64,000 nt of DNA. Origin: Aureobasidium sp. EXF-3400. Lineage: Eukaryota > Ascomycota > Dothideomycetes > Dothideales > Saccotheciaceae. A model generated the notes under the pieces. It was not told the origin of the DNA, did not search any database, and saw only the letters and a list, made by a program, of their open reading frames with translations. The stretch lies in the NCBI GenBank assembly GCA_024195585.1, contig SWBL01000123.1, positions 1 through 64,000 on the forward strand, in the 5' to 3' direction. The translations under genes and the position numbers were made by a program. This document shows, piece after piece, positions 11,641 to 23,353 of this stretch (positions within the stretch are counted from its first letter, which is position 1; each line of letters opens with the position of its first letter).

Positions 11641-13991
11641 TTACACAGTAGCAGGTACCGCCTGTCCGTGAGGTCCAGGGTTGCCGCCCGCTCGACCTGC
11701 TGGCTCTGCCACTGATCCATTCTTTCTCTCTTCCGCGTCTTCGTCGTCATATGCAGATTCTGCAGCAGTTTGGTGAGTACAGAGCCTAGTTTGGACATTA
11801 TGAAGAACGAACCTGCCATGAATGGACTCCTGGCTCGGATAGCAGGGCCTTTGACAAGAAGAAACACAGGAGCCAAACTCAAAATCAGGGCAACCAAGCC
11901 GAGCAAAGTGGAAGCCCACTGGTAGCCAAGATTGGAATACAACTGAGGAGACGCGAGAGGGAGAAAAGCTCCGAAGACGTTTCTTCCAAATGAAGCCGCC
12001 GATAGCGCCGAGGCCGAGTACTTGCTGTAAGCATCCGTAAAGTAATTCTGTGAAGTCAATCAGCAGGATTATTATGAAGTTTGCTCCTAAACTTACCACA
12101 ACGGCTTGATAGATGGAATAGATACCAAAACCAACCATGGCAATTCCGATAGCTGGTGCAATCCATGGGACAAAAGTGTACGAAGTCCATCCATATACAA
12201 ACAAGCCCGCTGTAAAGATCAGAGAACCCGGTATGGAGAAATAGAGTCTAGCTTCTGGTATAGGCTTTCCTGGCGACTCTTTGTTTCTCCTCGCTGATCT
12301 TAGATAAAGCTGGTCTTGAATGGGGTTAACAATAGTAGCTATCGTAGCTCCTGCACTCAGGGACAACTGTATGAGCGAGGTCTGGAAGACACTAAACCCA
12401 TAATTCGTGCTGAAAGTTTGCGTAATCGATGATTGGAACAAGAAGAGTAGGCCCCACTTTGCGAATGATCAGTACAGGGATATGCAAAGACGTCTCAAAC
12501 CATCACTTACGGCGAATGACACCCAGAGCTAGGCAAGAAGTTAGCATACATGTGTCACGTATAAGCAGGTACAGCACTCACGGTAAACGAAGCGACAGTA
12601 TACTCTGTCAGAAGCATCTTGGTAGGTCTTTTGAAAGATACTTTCAACATCTCAAGTACGCTGTCTTTGTTAAGTTCGCTCTTGGCATAGGCATTGCGGC
12701 CTTCCTTCCGAAGCTTTTTGGCCTTCCTGGCGAGAATCACATCGCCACGAGTCTCTTTGAGGAGGAGCCAGAAGATGGGAAGACATCCAGCCTATGATCA
12801 TATCAGTATAGTTCCGAAGGCGATTCTTTTGTTCACACACATTGAAGATAATTTGAATATAGTATATCCATCTCCAGTTCAGGTTGCGCTGGATGGCTCC
12901 ACCAATGAATGGCCCAAGTGCAATTCCTGGTACACGAATTTGATTAGTGAATGTCTTTGTTTGACGTTGATCTGTCAATCTGGCCGATGAGATCCAAACA
13001 GTGTTGATTCGCAACACATACCAACTACTGAAGTCCATCCGAAGATAGACATTGGGATTGATCTGCAGATATTTGATTAGCTGGCCGTCAATATGAAATT
13101 GTATGAACCAATACCTCTCTTTTTCTGTCCGGTATAGATCGGAGATGGAGCCTCCTACTAGATTGATACTGACTGATGATGCGCCGCCTCCTATAAATCG
13201 AGTAACTGTCATGGTGGCAAAGTTCTGCGCAAAAGCTGACGGAAAGAGGAAAATGATGAAGATGATGTAAGATACACTGCAACATCGAGGTCAGTATGCC
13301 ACATGCCAGGTTGATATCACCCTTCACATACAAGTAACCAGGCATTCGACCCCTAGAACGGCTGTTAGCTTGAAATTTGTACAAGAGAGAAAGAGACCCT
13401 CGTCGTACAGATTCTCTGTCAAAGGCACAAAGAGCAGAGGAAACAATGCAGCTCCCATATTCCAGGAGACTGTCGACCTGTGTCATGTTATAAGAAAGAG
13501 AAGGACAGTACATAACCTAAAAGGCATACCATGTAAGATTTGGGAATGGTTCGTTCTGGACGTGCCACAAAGAGCTCATCTGATCATTAGCAGCACTGTA
13601 ACTGCCAGCCGGCAGACCTGTCAAGATAGAACTGCAATTCCTCAGCAAGTAAACGTTGGACGAGCTGACCCAGACCATACATGAAACAGGTAGTAAGTGT
13701 CATGACCCATTTTCGCGAAGTAGACCAATTGAATCTGTTAGAACGACTTTAGTTATATGTGTTTGAACAAATACTAGCATAGATCGCTTACGGGTTTGCT
13801 GGATCGTCTCGACCCTCCCAGTCAACGATCTCAATATCGCCATTTCCATCCGATGGATGGTCGTTTTGCCTTTCACCATCTGAAGCTTTCCCGGAGTCGG
13901 ATTGACGACTGGAAGGTCTCTCTTTACCAAAATCCATCTCTTCCTTGTCGCTTGGACATGACATGGATACTCGATTTGTAGACATGGTCAA
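11641..13991 (-). CDS. MFS transporter, DHA1-type multidrug/polyamine family
   Basis: A plasma-membrane proton antiporter of the drug:H+ antiporter-1 type. I can join about nine exons with sound GT-AG junctions. The N-terminus (MSTNRVSMSCPSDKEEMD) is hydrophilic and ends in the family segment VDWEGRDDPANPFNWS. Next come GLPAGSYSAANDQMSSLW, NMGAALFPLLFVPLTEN, the motif C-like helix RFIGGGASSVSINLVGG with SISDLYR (motif A region), and SIFGWTSVVGIALGPFIGG. The second half (LLFLFQSSITQTFSTNYGF to LSLAPVFLLVKGP) is well preserved. The C-terminal tail is acidic then Gly/Pro-rich and ends at 11641 if the last intron is removed. The start is 13991 or 13985. It may export the product of the adjacent flavoprotein; that is inference. 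Confidence 0.85.
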
Positions 13992-14805
13992 GAGTTGGAG
14001 TCAGGTGAAAGACCAAGAGCAATTTTGAGAACTCGAAAAACAGAATCCTCGGCCGTAGGGCGTTCATGAGGTATGATGCAAAACAAAACATGGCCCAAAT
14101 AGCAGTGTGACATCAGTCGCAACTCAATTCTGACTCCGTTCAGATTACAAAGATACTTCTTTGCGAGGGAGAAGGGCCGAGTAAGTACCAAGAAACGGGC
14201 CCCGACAGATGATGTCGACCCCAGAGAACGGTTGCTCGTATGAGATCACTCAATGTGTTCGTCTTCAGCCTTGTGTCTGAAGACAATGACTGCATTAAAA
14301 ATAATGTTCCAATCGACTTTGACGTTGGTGTAGCGTCTAAATACTAAAGATACGGTTTGAGTCAAGATGAAACTTGAGCAGAGCCTCAGGTACAATTGCT
14401 AAGCTTTCCGGTTAAACTTGCCTGTCTGGCTTGTCGGCTACCTATTTCTAGATTCTGGTACAGTGCTTGATGAGAAGCTGTGAAGATTATACCAGCTACG
14501 CCCATACCGCCCATGTGCATGATTTCTGTGAGAGGATTCCCCAGAAAAATTCCCGCCAGTCTATAATGCTATCTGCTCGTAGTTTCTTGACAGCCTGACG
14601 ACGGAGTTTCCTTTTTGGTATTGAGCAAGCTTGGACAGCATCCAGGCCGTTCGGGTGTGATTCTTCATGCCAGTGGCCTCTAATCAGGCGATGACCGTTC
14701 CTGACAGCTGGGTCTTTCGCGAGCAGCAGTAGTTGGAGCTGTGGGTATGATTGCTGAAGTATGTAGAGTCATATATGGCGCGCATTGTGACAAGAGACCA
14801 AGACC
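13992..14805. other. intergenic region, MFS promoter
   Basis: About 810 bases upstream of the MFS gene and downstream of the SDS22 stop. I see no gene or repeat in it. Confidence 0.5.
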
Positions 14806-16249
14806 TCAGACTCTCACATAGGCTAGAAAAGTCAGCGTTGTGACTCAAATGCACTGGTATTGAGTACTTACTGGCATCGATCTTTGAAACTTGAGGCAAA
14901 GCTAAGCGGACCTTGTTACGATATAAAACGGGATTGGACTTTTGTAGAGGATTGCCCTCAAAGTAGACTTCGGAGAGCTCCTTCTTGTCGCCGAGCTCTT
15001 TCTCTAACTCGTCGAACCGCTCCAGCTTACAGCTTGTTGCCCAGAGGTTCTCGATATAGATTAGGGCTGAGACACCGCGTAGCGAAGTGATGGGGTTGTT
15101 CTGAACGTCCAGAATGCGGATGTTGGGAGCGTATGAAAGAGACTCGAGAGAGGTCAGCAAGTTATCCGAAATATACAACTCCTCGAGTTGAGGCAGCTCC
15201 TTGAGCCCTTCCAATGATGTGATTCTGTTTGCTTGGATAGAGAGAGTCTTGAGTTTAGTGAGAGTGGAAAGTCCCTGAAAGAGATCAGCATGCATGATCG
15301 ATACATTTTTGGCTTTATCTTATCGCACCTTGAGCTCGGTGATCTTGTTTTGACCAAGCCATAACGAGTCGAGGTTGACAAGAGTCTCCAAGCCAGAGAT
15401 TTCCTAGGTGACTATAAGTTTATATTCGTTTGAGCGAGAGGATGGGTTATCGATACCCTGATTCTGTTGGCTCCCAGCTCCAGGTAGGTAAGATTTGAGA
15501 GACCGTCCAAGCCCTCGATACGAGAAATCTTGTTCTGGACAAAGTAGAGGTGATCCAGTTTCTTCAAGTGGTCGACACGCTTGATGTGTTTGATCTTGTT
15601 GTAACTCAGGTCCAAACTGCGCAGCTCAGTGAAGGAGTCGAGACCTTTGATGTGCGAGATAAGATTGTCGTATAGCTCGAGATCTTGGAGGGTAGTGGCG
15701 AGGGATTCGGGGAGCTCGATGGAGGAAATGGAGTTCTGACGCAGACACAGTTTCTTGAAGAGGCAGTCAGTCTTGGCTGAGTGTGAAGTTGAAAGGCTTG
15801 TGTGGACTGACGATGACTTTCTTGAAGCGTTCGAGATGGAGTGCAGATATCGAAGATACGCGACTGTGCTGTACGTCTATTTCCTACAAGTTCATCAACA
15901 AAGGAGTGCAGGTGTGAGAAGCGAAAGGAGCGACCTCGGTCTCGGGATCCTCATCTTCGAGCAAGTCTGGCGAGCATGGTTAATTTCCAGAGAGCAAGGT
16001 TAGGGATAGGCACAGCCTAGTACCTTCGTCTGCCTCAATCTGATCAACCGGAGGGGCATCTTCGTCAGAGTATTCGGGATCCGACAGGGCCTCTGGGTTT
16101 GCCAGTACGGCCTTTTTGTTCTTGTCCAGGCGCAGCTTGCCGTCCCATCCTGATTTGTTGCTATGCAAGCCGTTGCTCTTAGCGCCTGATTCTCCAGACC
16201 CGGATGCGACGACCTGGTCGGCAACGGGTGCATCAGTAGGCGTCGACAT
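14806..16249 (-). CDS. SDS22: protein phosphatase 1 regulatory subunit SDS22 (leucine-rich repeats)
   Basis: Binds the catalytic subunit of PP1 (Glc7) in the nucleus and supports mitotic functions. The N-terminus (MSTPTDAPVADQVV) is acidic and disordered. About ten 22-residue SDS22-type repeats follow; examples are LDLSYNKIKHIKRVDHL, LYFVQNKISRIEGLDGL, LELGANRIR, LSIQANRITSLEGL, LYISDNLLTSLESL and LDVQNNPITSLRGV. An LRR cap (EVYFEGNPLQKSNPVLYR) closes it. Splicing the last intron gives the family's C-terminus IDATYVRV and a stop at 14806. The gene has several introns (at least six). The junctions around 15700-15900 are the least certain because one donor there is weak. Confidence 0.93.
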
Positions 16250-16551
16250 GGCTGTTTAATAAAAGGATAGGGCGAGGGCACGAGAGAGTTGACAAGCTCA
16301 AGGGTCGCAAAACGGGCGTCATTGTGTGGGGTCTTGACTGCAAACATTGGCGGCACGCGTCACGCCATCACATGCCATCCCACAATCACACCTACAATAG
16401 CGCTTGGAAAAGGTATCTATAACGTGTTGATTAAAAGTATACAGGGAATACCAGTTGAAGAATATCAAGTCCCATGCCTCATGAAACGCCGCGCTTTGTC
16501 AGTTCATGCCGTCTATACGTAATCCATCCTACACCTGACCCTTTACCTTTC
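16250..16551. other. short intergenic region, SDS22 promoter
   Basis: About 300 bases between the SDS22 start and the ERG1 stop. Nothing else is visible. Confidence 0.5.
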
Positions 16552-18164
16552 TCAGCTCCTCAGCTCGCTGAAGATGTATGGGAACAGCACAACGCAAGCC
16601 TTGTACAACACTCCAACACTTGCGACTGCTCGGAACGGCATCAGCAAAGCATTGCCAGACGTGATGTAGACCCAGATCGAGAGGAAAGCAACCGCGAAGA
16701 AATGGTAAAAGAGGACCATCGGTTGCCGGATAATACCAGCTAGTAGGCCAACAGGTCCATCGATGCACTGTCCTCCTCTCTGGAAGTAATGGAAGCATCC
16801 CTGCTGAAGCGCTCTAAGTTGAGGATCTGTTCGTTGTCAGAATATAAAATTCCCATAGCTGCTGTCGAAGAAAAAAACTTACCATTCGCAGCGAAGAGAG
16901 AATACAGTGCTTGCGCAAGAATGTTGATAACGCTTGTCAAATTCTTTCTCTTCCAATGAAACACATCCAACTGAGCCAGCACGGCTTTGGTGTCCTCGAG
17001 TCGCGGTGCTTGTTCGGGAGAGAGGAGTCTCGACAACAGCAGCGCATCATTGAAAGCCACAGTCATGCCACCTCCTGTCAAAGGGTGACGCATGTTCATT
17101 GCGTCTCCAAGCAGTATTACACCTGCATGTTTGTTCTTGGACGCAGGCAAAAACGAGTTGGGCATAGAGCGCAGAGCACCACGGTCAAGCGCGGCTTCGA
17201 ATGATGGCCGTACTCGTGCAGGCAGTGAGGGCAGCACGACGTTGCGCAAATGGTTTTTGACGCCTCCATTCCTGACGGACGCAGACGGGAGGTTCTCGGG
17301 AACGTCTACGAGAGCACGCGTCTCATGTGTGCCAATTTGGTAGAGCAGAACTGGAGGACTGTCACTGATTAAAACGTGACCGTGGTTAGGCATCGGCAGG
17401 TCAGCATCGATCAATTCGAGCCCCCAGAACTTCGACTTGACCACAGGAGCTCGAGTGTTGATCTCCTTACGAAACTTGCTAGCATAGCCGTCCGCGACAA
17501 CAGTCAAATGGGCGAAATAGTAGTCCTTGCGGTCTCTCGTAGAGCACTCAACTCCCAAAACTTGTCCTGTGTATCCACTGCGCACCAAATCCGTGGCCGT
17601 AGTCTCAATGACTGTGACGTTGGCGCACTTGAGAGCACGCTCTCGGAGTTTCTGGATGAATCGGCCGTGGTGGAATGAACGTCCTTCAGGTCTCGACTTT
17701 CTCTGCTTCTCATTTGGATTGGTTGTAGTGGATGCGGCGTTCTCGGGATATGGAATGGCGACCTCATCGCCGTGGTATATGACATCGTAGCCGAGGACCT
17801 TGATAGCGTCAATGTCTTCAAGACAGTCGGCCAATCCAAGCTCTTCCAAAGCAGCGACTCCGCCAGGCTGCAGCAGTTCTCCTACAATGCGATCGGGCTG
17901 TTTGAGAGATTTTTCGAGTAAAACGACGCTCCGGCCCTGATCGGAGAAGGCGACGGCGAGTGCGCATCCTAGAATGCCAGCACCAATGATGACCACATCT
18001 GCTTCGTGGTGCACTTGACGGCGTGACTCCAGGGCGTCGGTTGCGGTGGGAGAGGATGGAGGCGAGTCGAGGATGAGCGGCATGATGTAAGGTCGGGTTC
18101 TCAGGAAGAAGTCAAGGACAACAGCATAGCAAGGTGGTTTTGGCAATGCGACAGAGGTCGACAA
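16552..18164 (-). CDS. ERG1: squalene epoxidase (squalene monooxygenase)
   Basis: Converts squalene to 2,3-oxidosqualene with FAD and NADPH in the endoplasmic reticulum; it is the target of allylamine antifungals. Two exons: 18164-16883 and 16826-16552, separated by a 56-base GT-AG intron, giving 518 residues. Motifs: FAD-binding VVIIGAGILGCALAVAF, RIVGELLQPGGV, GLGDA-type LLGDAMNMRHPLTGGGMT, then a C-terminal hydrophobic region (PMVLFYHFFAVAFLSIW, ASVGVLYKACVVLFPYIF) that anchors the membrane. If the intron is left unspliced the frame closes early at 16740, so a naive model loses the membrane anchor. The start at 18164 adds 27 residues with a hydrophobic stretch; Met28 at 18083 (MPLILDSPPSS) is an alternative. 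An SREBP-type element sits 92 bases upstream of 18164. Confidence 0.95.
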
Positions 18165-18995
18165 AAGATTCAGAAAGGAGCGATTGTCATACGATTGAGT
18201 TGACTAGTTACTGGTAAATTTGACAGGGTCTGCAACCGCCTCATACGTATTACAAGTCACCCCACTGTCTGGGCCATCAGGCCATTCCCACTGCTCTCAT
18301 CAAAACAATTTTGAATCGACGTGACCGACTCATGATTTGTGTATCGCAATCTTCAAACGCAACAAGATCACCCACGCTTGTGCTTGTAGACGAGTAGATA
18401 TGATCTCGAGTCGGAGTGGCGGGGGGACCCCTATTGGCAGATATCGGAGGCAAGCGGGAGTCGAACGATAAATATGCTGATATTGTCGTACTCCGGAGTA
18501 CTCGAGTAGTGCAAACACCTCTTCAGCTTCTCAACTATAACAAAAAAAACGATAGAGAGAACCTCTGCAACGATAGGAAGCGAGCGAACAGATTAGGCAG
18601 GCTCCATGTTTCGTGGCCACTCATTCGCCCAACACAGAAGAGACAATCAGACGAAAAGCAAGCCACAGCTACCAGTATCCAGTCACCCAGGCCTCGCTGT
18701 GCAACCGAGCTGTCAGGCGCGGCGTCACGCATGCATGTTTTTTCGCATTCGAAATCGCCTGCATACTCGAGGCCCAAATAAATGCATCAACTCGAGTATT
18801 GAGCGGCCAGATAGGGGATACTTTGCTCTCGTTAGTAACAGAACTCACAAAAACCATGCCCATCGTGTTGCCATCAAATTAGTGACGTCGACATCCTTGT
18901 CGCCCATCTCGAGTAAATGAACGGTATCTGGTGCTGCGTCGAGGTCCTGATCACAACCAGTAATCAGTCTGGTTCCAACAAAGTGAGACACAGCC
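18165..18995. promoter_or_regulatory. divergent promoter region of ERG1 and the Nudix gene
   Basis: About 830 bases shared by two divergent genes. It contains an SREBP (SrbA)-like site at 18256-18266 and overlapping palindromes TACTCCGGAGTA (18489-18500) and TACTCGAGTA (18499-18508). No coding sequence is recognised. Confidence 0.6.
18256..18266 (+). promoter_or_regulatory. SREBP/SrbA-type sterol regulatory element
   Basis: GTCACCCCACT fits the fungal SREBP consensus (A/G)TCA(T/C/G)(C/G)CCAC(T/C) at every position and contains the SRE core TCACCCCAC. It lies 92 bases before the longer ERG1 start (173 before the shorter). In Aspergillus fumigatus SrbA activates erg1 under low sterol or hypoxia. 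Function here is inference from position and match. Confidence 0.6.
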
Positions 18996-19787
18996 ATGGC
19001 ACCTGATCTCAGCAACTGCAGAGTGCTCAAAGAAGAGCCGCTCGCGTCTTCTGACGCTAAATGGACCGCTTTGAGAAAGTAGGTCCTCAGATCACGATTG
19101 CTTGTACTTGATCGCTAAACATCTCCAAGGATAACTTATAATAATGCAGAAAACGTCACCAAAATCTGGTAGGTAGGCCACGGGAGAATTGTGTCAGGTC
19201 AGAACTCAAGCGAACCAGGGAATCAGCTGTGAGGCCGACTCGACCGTCGAACAGCTCTATAGATGCAGTCGGCATCGTCGCCATTCTGGAGAAAGCCACT
19301 GGACCGGAACTACTCCTACAGAAGCAATATCGCCCACCTATCGACAAGGTATGCATAGAAGTCCCCGCTGGCTTGGTGGATGAAGGTGAAGACGCAGAGA
19401 CTTGTGCGCTCAGAGAGCTCAAAGAAGAAACTGGCTATGTGGGAGAAGTGATCAAAGGCACTCTGGGAGTGACACCTGTCATGTTCAATGGTATTCAGAC
19501 CCGAAGGACACGAGGAAGGTGCCGCGACTAATTGTGTGTTTGCAGACCCAGGGTTCTGCAATACGAACCTGAATATGGTCCACGTACGTCTAGATATGTC
19601 GAATCCCGACAATCAAAACCCACGACCAGAACTTGAAGAAAACGAATTCATCGAATGTTTCTCGATCCCGTTGAAATCACTCTATGAGGAATGCAGGAAG
19701 CTCGAGACTGAGGGATATGCTATAGATGCCAGAGTGCTCACACTGGCCGAAGGCATTGAAGTAGCTCGACAATTCAAGATTGTCTAG
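18996..19787 (+). CDS. YSA1: Nudix hydrolase, ADP-ribose/ADP-sugar pyrophosphatase (YSA1-like)
   Basis: Hydrolyses ADP-ribose and related ADP-sugars. My model has three exons (18996-19078, 19150-19490, 19546-19787; 221 residues). The Nudix box is complete: GLVDEGEDAETCALRELK followed by EETGY, matching GX5EX7REUXEEXGU. The substrate-binding LLLQKQYRPPIDK and EVPAG segments precede it and LEENEFIECFSIPL follows. The first exon (MAPDLSNCRVLKEEPLAS to WTALRK) looks like the family's N-terminus. The stretch between it and the core does not resemble the usual tyrosine/aspartate-rich linker, and the family's R-x-W-E-S appears as RTRESA, so the 5' half of the model is tentative. Confidence 0.85.
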
Positions 19788-21640
19788 TCGAAGCTAGAAG
19801 AGTTGTCGGAAGATAGGATACTCTTCCAAATCAATTCGAAAACCACTGAGAAAGACTATTTGATATCATTTTACTGGACATGGTCCAAATGGTACAGCCA
19901 ATCGGTTCCCTCTATACCACTGTACCACTGTATATCGCTGGAGAATGTGAGAGAAGGCTCGGATCGAGAGCGATCTCTTAGTCGACTCACAAGTCCAGGT
20001 CATCATCCTCCACAGCTGTCAAGCGCGGCGCGCGGAAGCAAGTGTTAGCTTCCTGTACCCAGGTCTGTTGATGTGTCTCCAACTTGTATGCGAGTGACGA
20101 TCCTCAACAACTGTGCCGCGTTTCGCGTATTATTGTTTGGTTCCTGAGCATCGAGACAGCAATATATTCTTTTGAGGATAGTTTCCACAGCTAGGCTGGC
20201 TGTCAGGGAGGAAAATGAGGGTCTAGGCATAAGTTCAACGGCCCTCGGGAGGGCCCGCTGTCGCCAACGTTGACGGGCGAGCGACTTGGAAGCACGTTTC
20301 GCCGATAAAAACTTGATAAGAACAAGCTAGGATCACCCTTTATGCACCATCTGCGCGAATCACGAAAAGTTGTGGTCGGGGATGCAGGAGTTCTCTGCGG
20401 TGTGATTGGGTGGCTTGGCTGTCATTCTTGCTATCACGCTACCGGTTGTTTGGAGAGGGGGGATGACTCGACGATGCACAGCACAAGTATATTGGAGACA
20501 TGGTACAACACGACTAGAAGTGATGGTGACATTGTCCAGACTTCCATTCCCAGATGCGGGCTCTCATGAGAGACGATGCTAACCAAGAACCAACAGACAT
20601 GGCACTTGTTTATGGAGAGAAATGCGCCGGTGAAGTGCTTTGGTATATGTAGCAATCAAGCACGGACGGGGGGCCGAACCACCTCGGCTTGACCAAAAGA
20701 GCTGCATACCTGCCTATTAATTTGTTCCGATACCTTGGGCAACTAATATGCATCCCCACTTCCATTTCACGCCAAGGTCATGAAAACCTGGTCCGCTGGC
20801 CTCGAGCTCATCAGCATGGGAAAGAGATTTGGGTGGGTTTGACACCCTTGTCCGGGTACGCATCCACGCACGGGCAGACAGGGCTCGTATCACAGCGTAC
20901 CAGCAAAGTGGGAGAAGACGAGGCGAGACTAGCAGCCGAATGGTCAAATGAGATGCACCACCTCGGTGCGAGGATCTCCTGGAGCGGCGTAGGAGCCAGC
21001 AGGAAAAAGCGGCGTGTCGCTTTTCATAAAATACCCTCGCCAGAAGACCCTACCTACATTACAGGCGCCGGGCGCTACCCGAATCCACACAACGGGTCAA
21101 TGCACTAAACCAAAGCAGCATGTACGTGCAGATGCTCTCTCGCGTTAGTTGACTTGTGTGTTCCCACCGTCAGACATTAAAGATAATGGGTCTGGCACGA
21201 TTTCATCCACCGCTCTCCCCTCTCCCCACCCTCTCTTCGGGATGCAAGGATTGCTTGCCTTTTTGCATGTATTTCTAGCAGCCCACGCATTCGCTTTCAT
21301 CTCTGCTTCCCCATTGTAAGACAAACTCTTCTGCCCCGGAACCGTAACCTGGCTTTGGGTTCGTCTCGCAGCTGCTGTGCTCGATCGCCTCGCGCCCATT
21401 CACCCTCGCCGATTGGGTGATCGAGTCATATGTGACAGGAGCATGCACAGTATATCAAATTCGTTTCTTTGCACTTTTCCAAGAATTTGTCTGTATCACG
21501 CTCTTGCGGACATTCTCAAAATCGCCCTGCTACTTCTGCACACCCCTTCCCCGTCAACATCACTGTGAACGTTCCAGTGGTATACTCCAAATGCAGTTGT
21601 AGGATATCTACTGGGCCGAGAATACTCCTAGATATCACGT
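19788..21640. other. long intergenic region, velvet gene promoter/leader
   Basis: A gap of 1.85 kb before the velvet gene. Long upstream regions are usual for developmental regulators. A 7-bp perfect hairpin with a 2-base loop (GGCCCTC/GAGGGCC) is at 20240-20255. No coding sequence is supported; the last few hundred bases are T/C-rich and may be transcribed leader. Confidence 0.5.
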
Positions 21641-23017
21641 ATGTCCGGTTCGCGACCTCCTTCGCCTGTCCATCCTCGCATTGGCAACACCTCTTTCAGA
21701 GAGATGGCGGCGGAGGCTCAAAGACCACATCACTTTTCAGTCCCTCAGTTCCTCGGACATCCTGAGCGACACAATTCTGTCGGATACCAGTTCCCCCCGA
21801 TACCTGGACAGGAACGGTCGAGTATATCATTTCACCCACCGTTCACCACTTTACCACCGCCTTCATCGCGTCCAGGGGCTTCGACAAATCCGCAGAACTA
21901 TGTGCAACGATCAGTTCCAATATCTAAGTTGTTGTCCGATGCTCTTCAGGAACCACCACCTCGTCCCAGACAGATATCGGCACCTGGTCCCTTCTCTTCC
22001 GGGCTGCCTTCGCCACCTCCGCCTGTATTGTATCAGCGAACTGTAGCCAACCCACCACAACATCTGCCACTGCCAAATGTGCGAACCTCGCCCGTCTTCC
22101 GTGTGCCACAGTACCCGCCGCAGGCTACGAGTCCGCACCATATCTCACAGTTTCCGCAACACAATTCACCAGTTGCCTCAAACAGTCCATCGTCAGGCTC
22201 TCTTGATTCGGGAACCTCTCCCCGAGAGCGTCCGCCTGCCATCGCGGAGAAGTTCAGTCGTCTGCCATCCTTTGCTGCACCATCTCCAAATCTGAGGTAT
22301 GAGCTCAATATGCGGCAACAACCTGTGGCTGCCAGAGCATGCGGCTTTGGAGAACGTGACCGACGCGTCGTTGATCCTCCACCTATCCTTGAGCTCAAGG
22401 TTATCGATGCCGAAACAGGAAAAGTGGACAACGAAAACACTCCCTATGTGTATACGACACTGCATTGTACTCTGATCAACTCCATGACATACAAGGACGA
22501 ATCACAGATCGAACCTGCTCATCCAAATGCGCCAGCTACGCAGCGCCTGATGGGAACCGCAGTGGCGTCACCGTTCTCTGGTACAGATGAAACAGGAAAG
22601 AGAGGGACATTCTTTGTCTTCCCTGATCTCTCTTGCCGCAATCCGGGGAGATATCGGTTCCAATTTCGTTTGTTGATAGTCGATCCACTAAATCTTTCTG
22701 TCGGAACAACCTCGCGAATACAAAGCTCGATAATCTCTGAACCATTCGAGGTGTATACCGCGAAAGAGTTTCCAGGAATGCGAGCCAGCAGTGCTTTGCT
22801 CAAAGCTCTCAGGAAACAGGGTCTGAATGTAGCTGTCAAGAAGGGTCGTGAGGCTACAAAAAAGGCGACCAGGAGACCTGGCCATGTTGACGAGGACGAC
22901 AGTAGCGGTGAGGACGGAGAAAACGTTGCCGACGAGGACGATCAGGACAGCGACGGCGCACGCTCTCAAGCTGCCACTGGCAGCAAAGATCGGAGAAAAA
23001 GAAAAAGAAGAGAGTGA
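21641..23017 (+). CDS. velvet-family regulator, VelC-like
   Basis: A 458-residue nuclear regulator of development and secondary metabolism. The first 210 residues are Pro/Ser-rich and disordered. The velvet domain (about 220-395) starts at YELNMRQQPVAARACGFGE and includes DRRVVDPPPILELKVI, RLMGTAVASPFSG, TFFVFPDLSCRNPGRYRF and the closing SEPFEVYTAKEFPGMRAS. The RLMGT...ASPF and DLSCR forms resemble VelC more than VeA, VelB or VosA, so VelC is my best subfamily call. The C-terminus is acidic and ends in a basic cluster (KDRRKRKRRE), a likely nuclear signal. Single exon. Confidence 0.88.
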   Translation: MSGSRPPSPVHPRIGNTSFREMAAEAQRPHHFSVPQFLGHPERHNSVGYQFPPIPGQERSSISFHPPFTTLPPPSSRPGASTNPQNYVQRSVPISKLLSDALQEPPPRPRQISAPGPFSSGLPSPPPPVLYQRTVANPPQHLPLPNVRTSPVFRVPQYPPQATSPHHISQFPQHNSPVASNSPSSGSLDSGTSPRERPPAIAEKFSRLPSFAAPSPNLRYELNMRQQPVAARACGFGERDRRVVDPPPILELKVIDAETGKVDNENTPYVYTTLHCTLINSMTYKDESQIEPAHPNAPATQRLMGTAVASPFSGTDETGKRGTFFVFPDLSCRNPGRYRFQFRLLIVDPLNLSVGTTSRIQSSIISEPFEVYTAKEFPGMRASSALLKALRKQGLNVAVKKGREATKKATRRPGHVDEDDSSGEDGENVADEDDQDSDGARSQAATGSKDRRKRKRRE

Positions 23018-23353
23018 ATGAGACCACGAGCGACACGCCCCACTAGATGTATGATTTCCTTTTCAGTGTCTCATTTTCGGTTGTTTATACGGGCATGACT
23101 CGATGTTCGAGCTCTGTATCTTGCACCTCTCTCCTCGAACTCGAAGCACTTACTATCTTGGCAAAGACGGCCATTGGTTGCATGTAGGCATTCTGAGTAT
23201 TTAGCTAATCCAACAAGATAGCATTTCGGTTGGTGGAAGATATATATTCTCTATTTCTTGAAGTTGATTCAAGCGCACGTTCAGAACCATACCTAGTCTT
23301 GATGAGTATCTACGCTTAAGGTATGACCCATATATCTCGGACCAAGGGGAGGT
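23018..23353. other. convergent intergenic region
   Basis: About 340 bases between two gene ends. It holds terminators only, as far as I can see. Confidence 0.5.

Noticed and set aside
19150..19200. A 19-base micro-exon in the Nudix gene
   Set aside because: I first joined it to the downstream exon, but the phases do not fit. Reading on from 19150 is open and in frame, so no extra intron is needed.
20240..20255. GC-rich hairpin as a terminator or RNA element
   Set aside because: Only 7 base pairs with a two-base loop in a long fungal intergenic region; no reason to assign a function.
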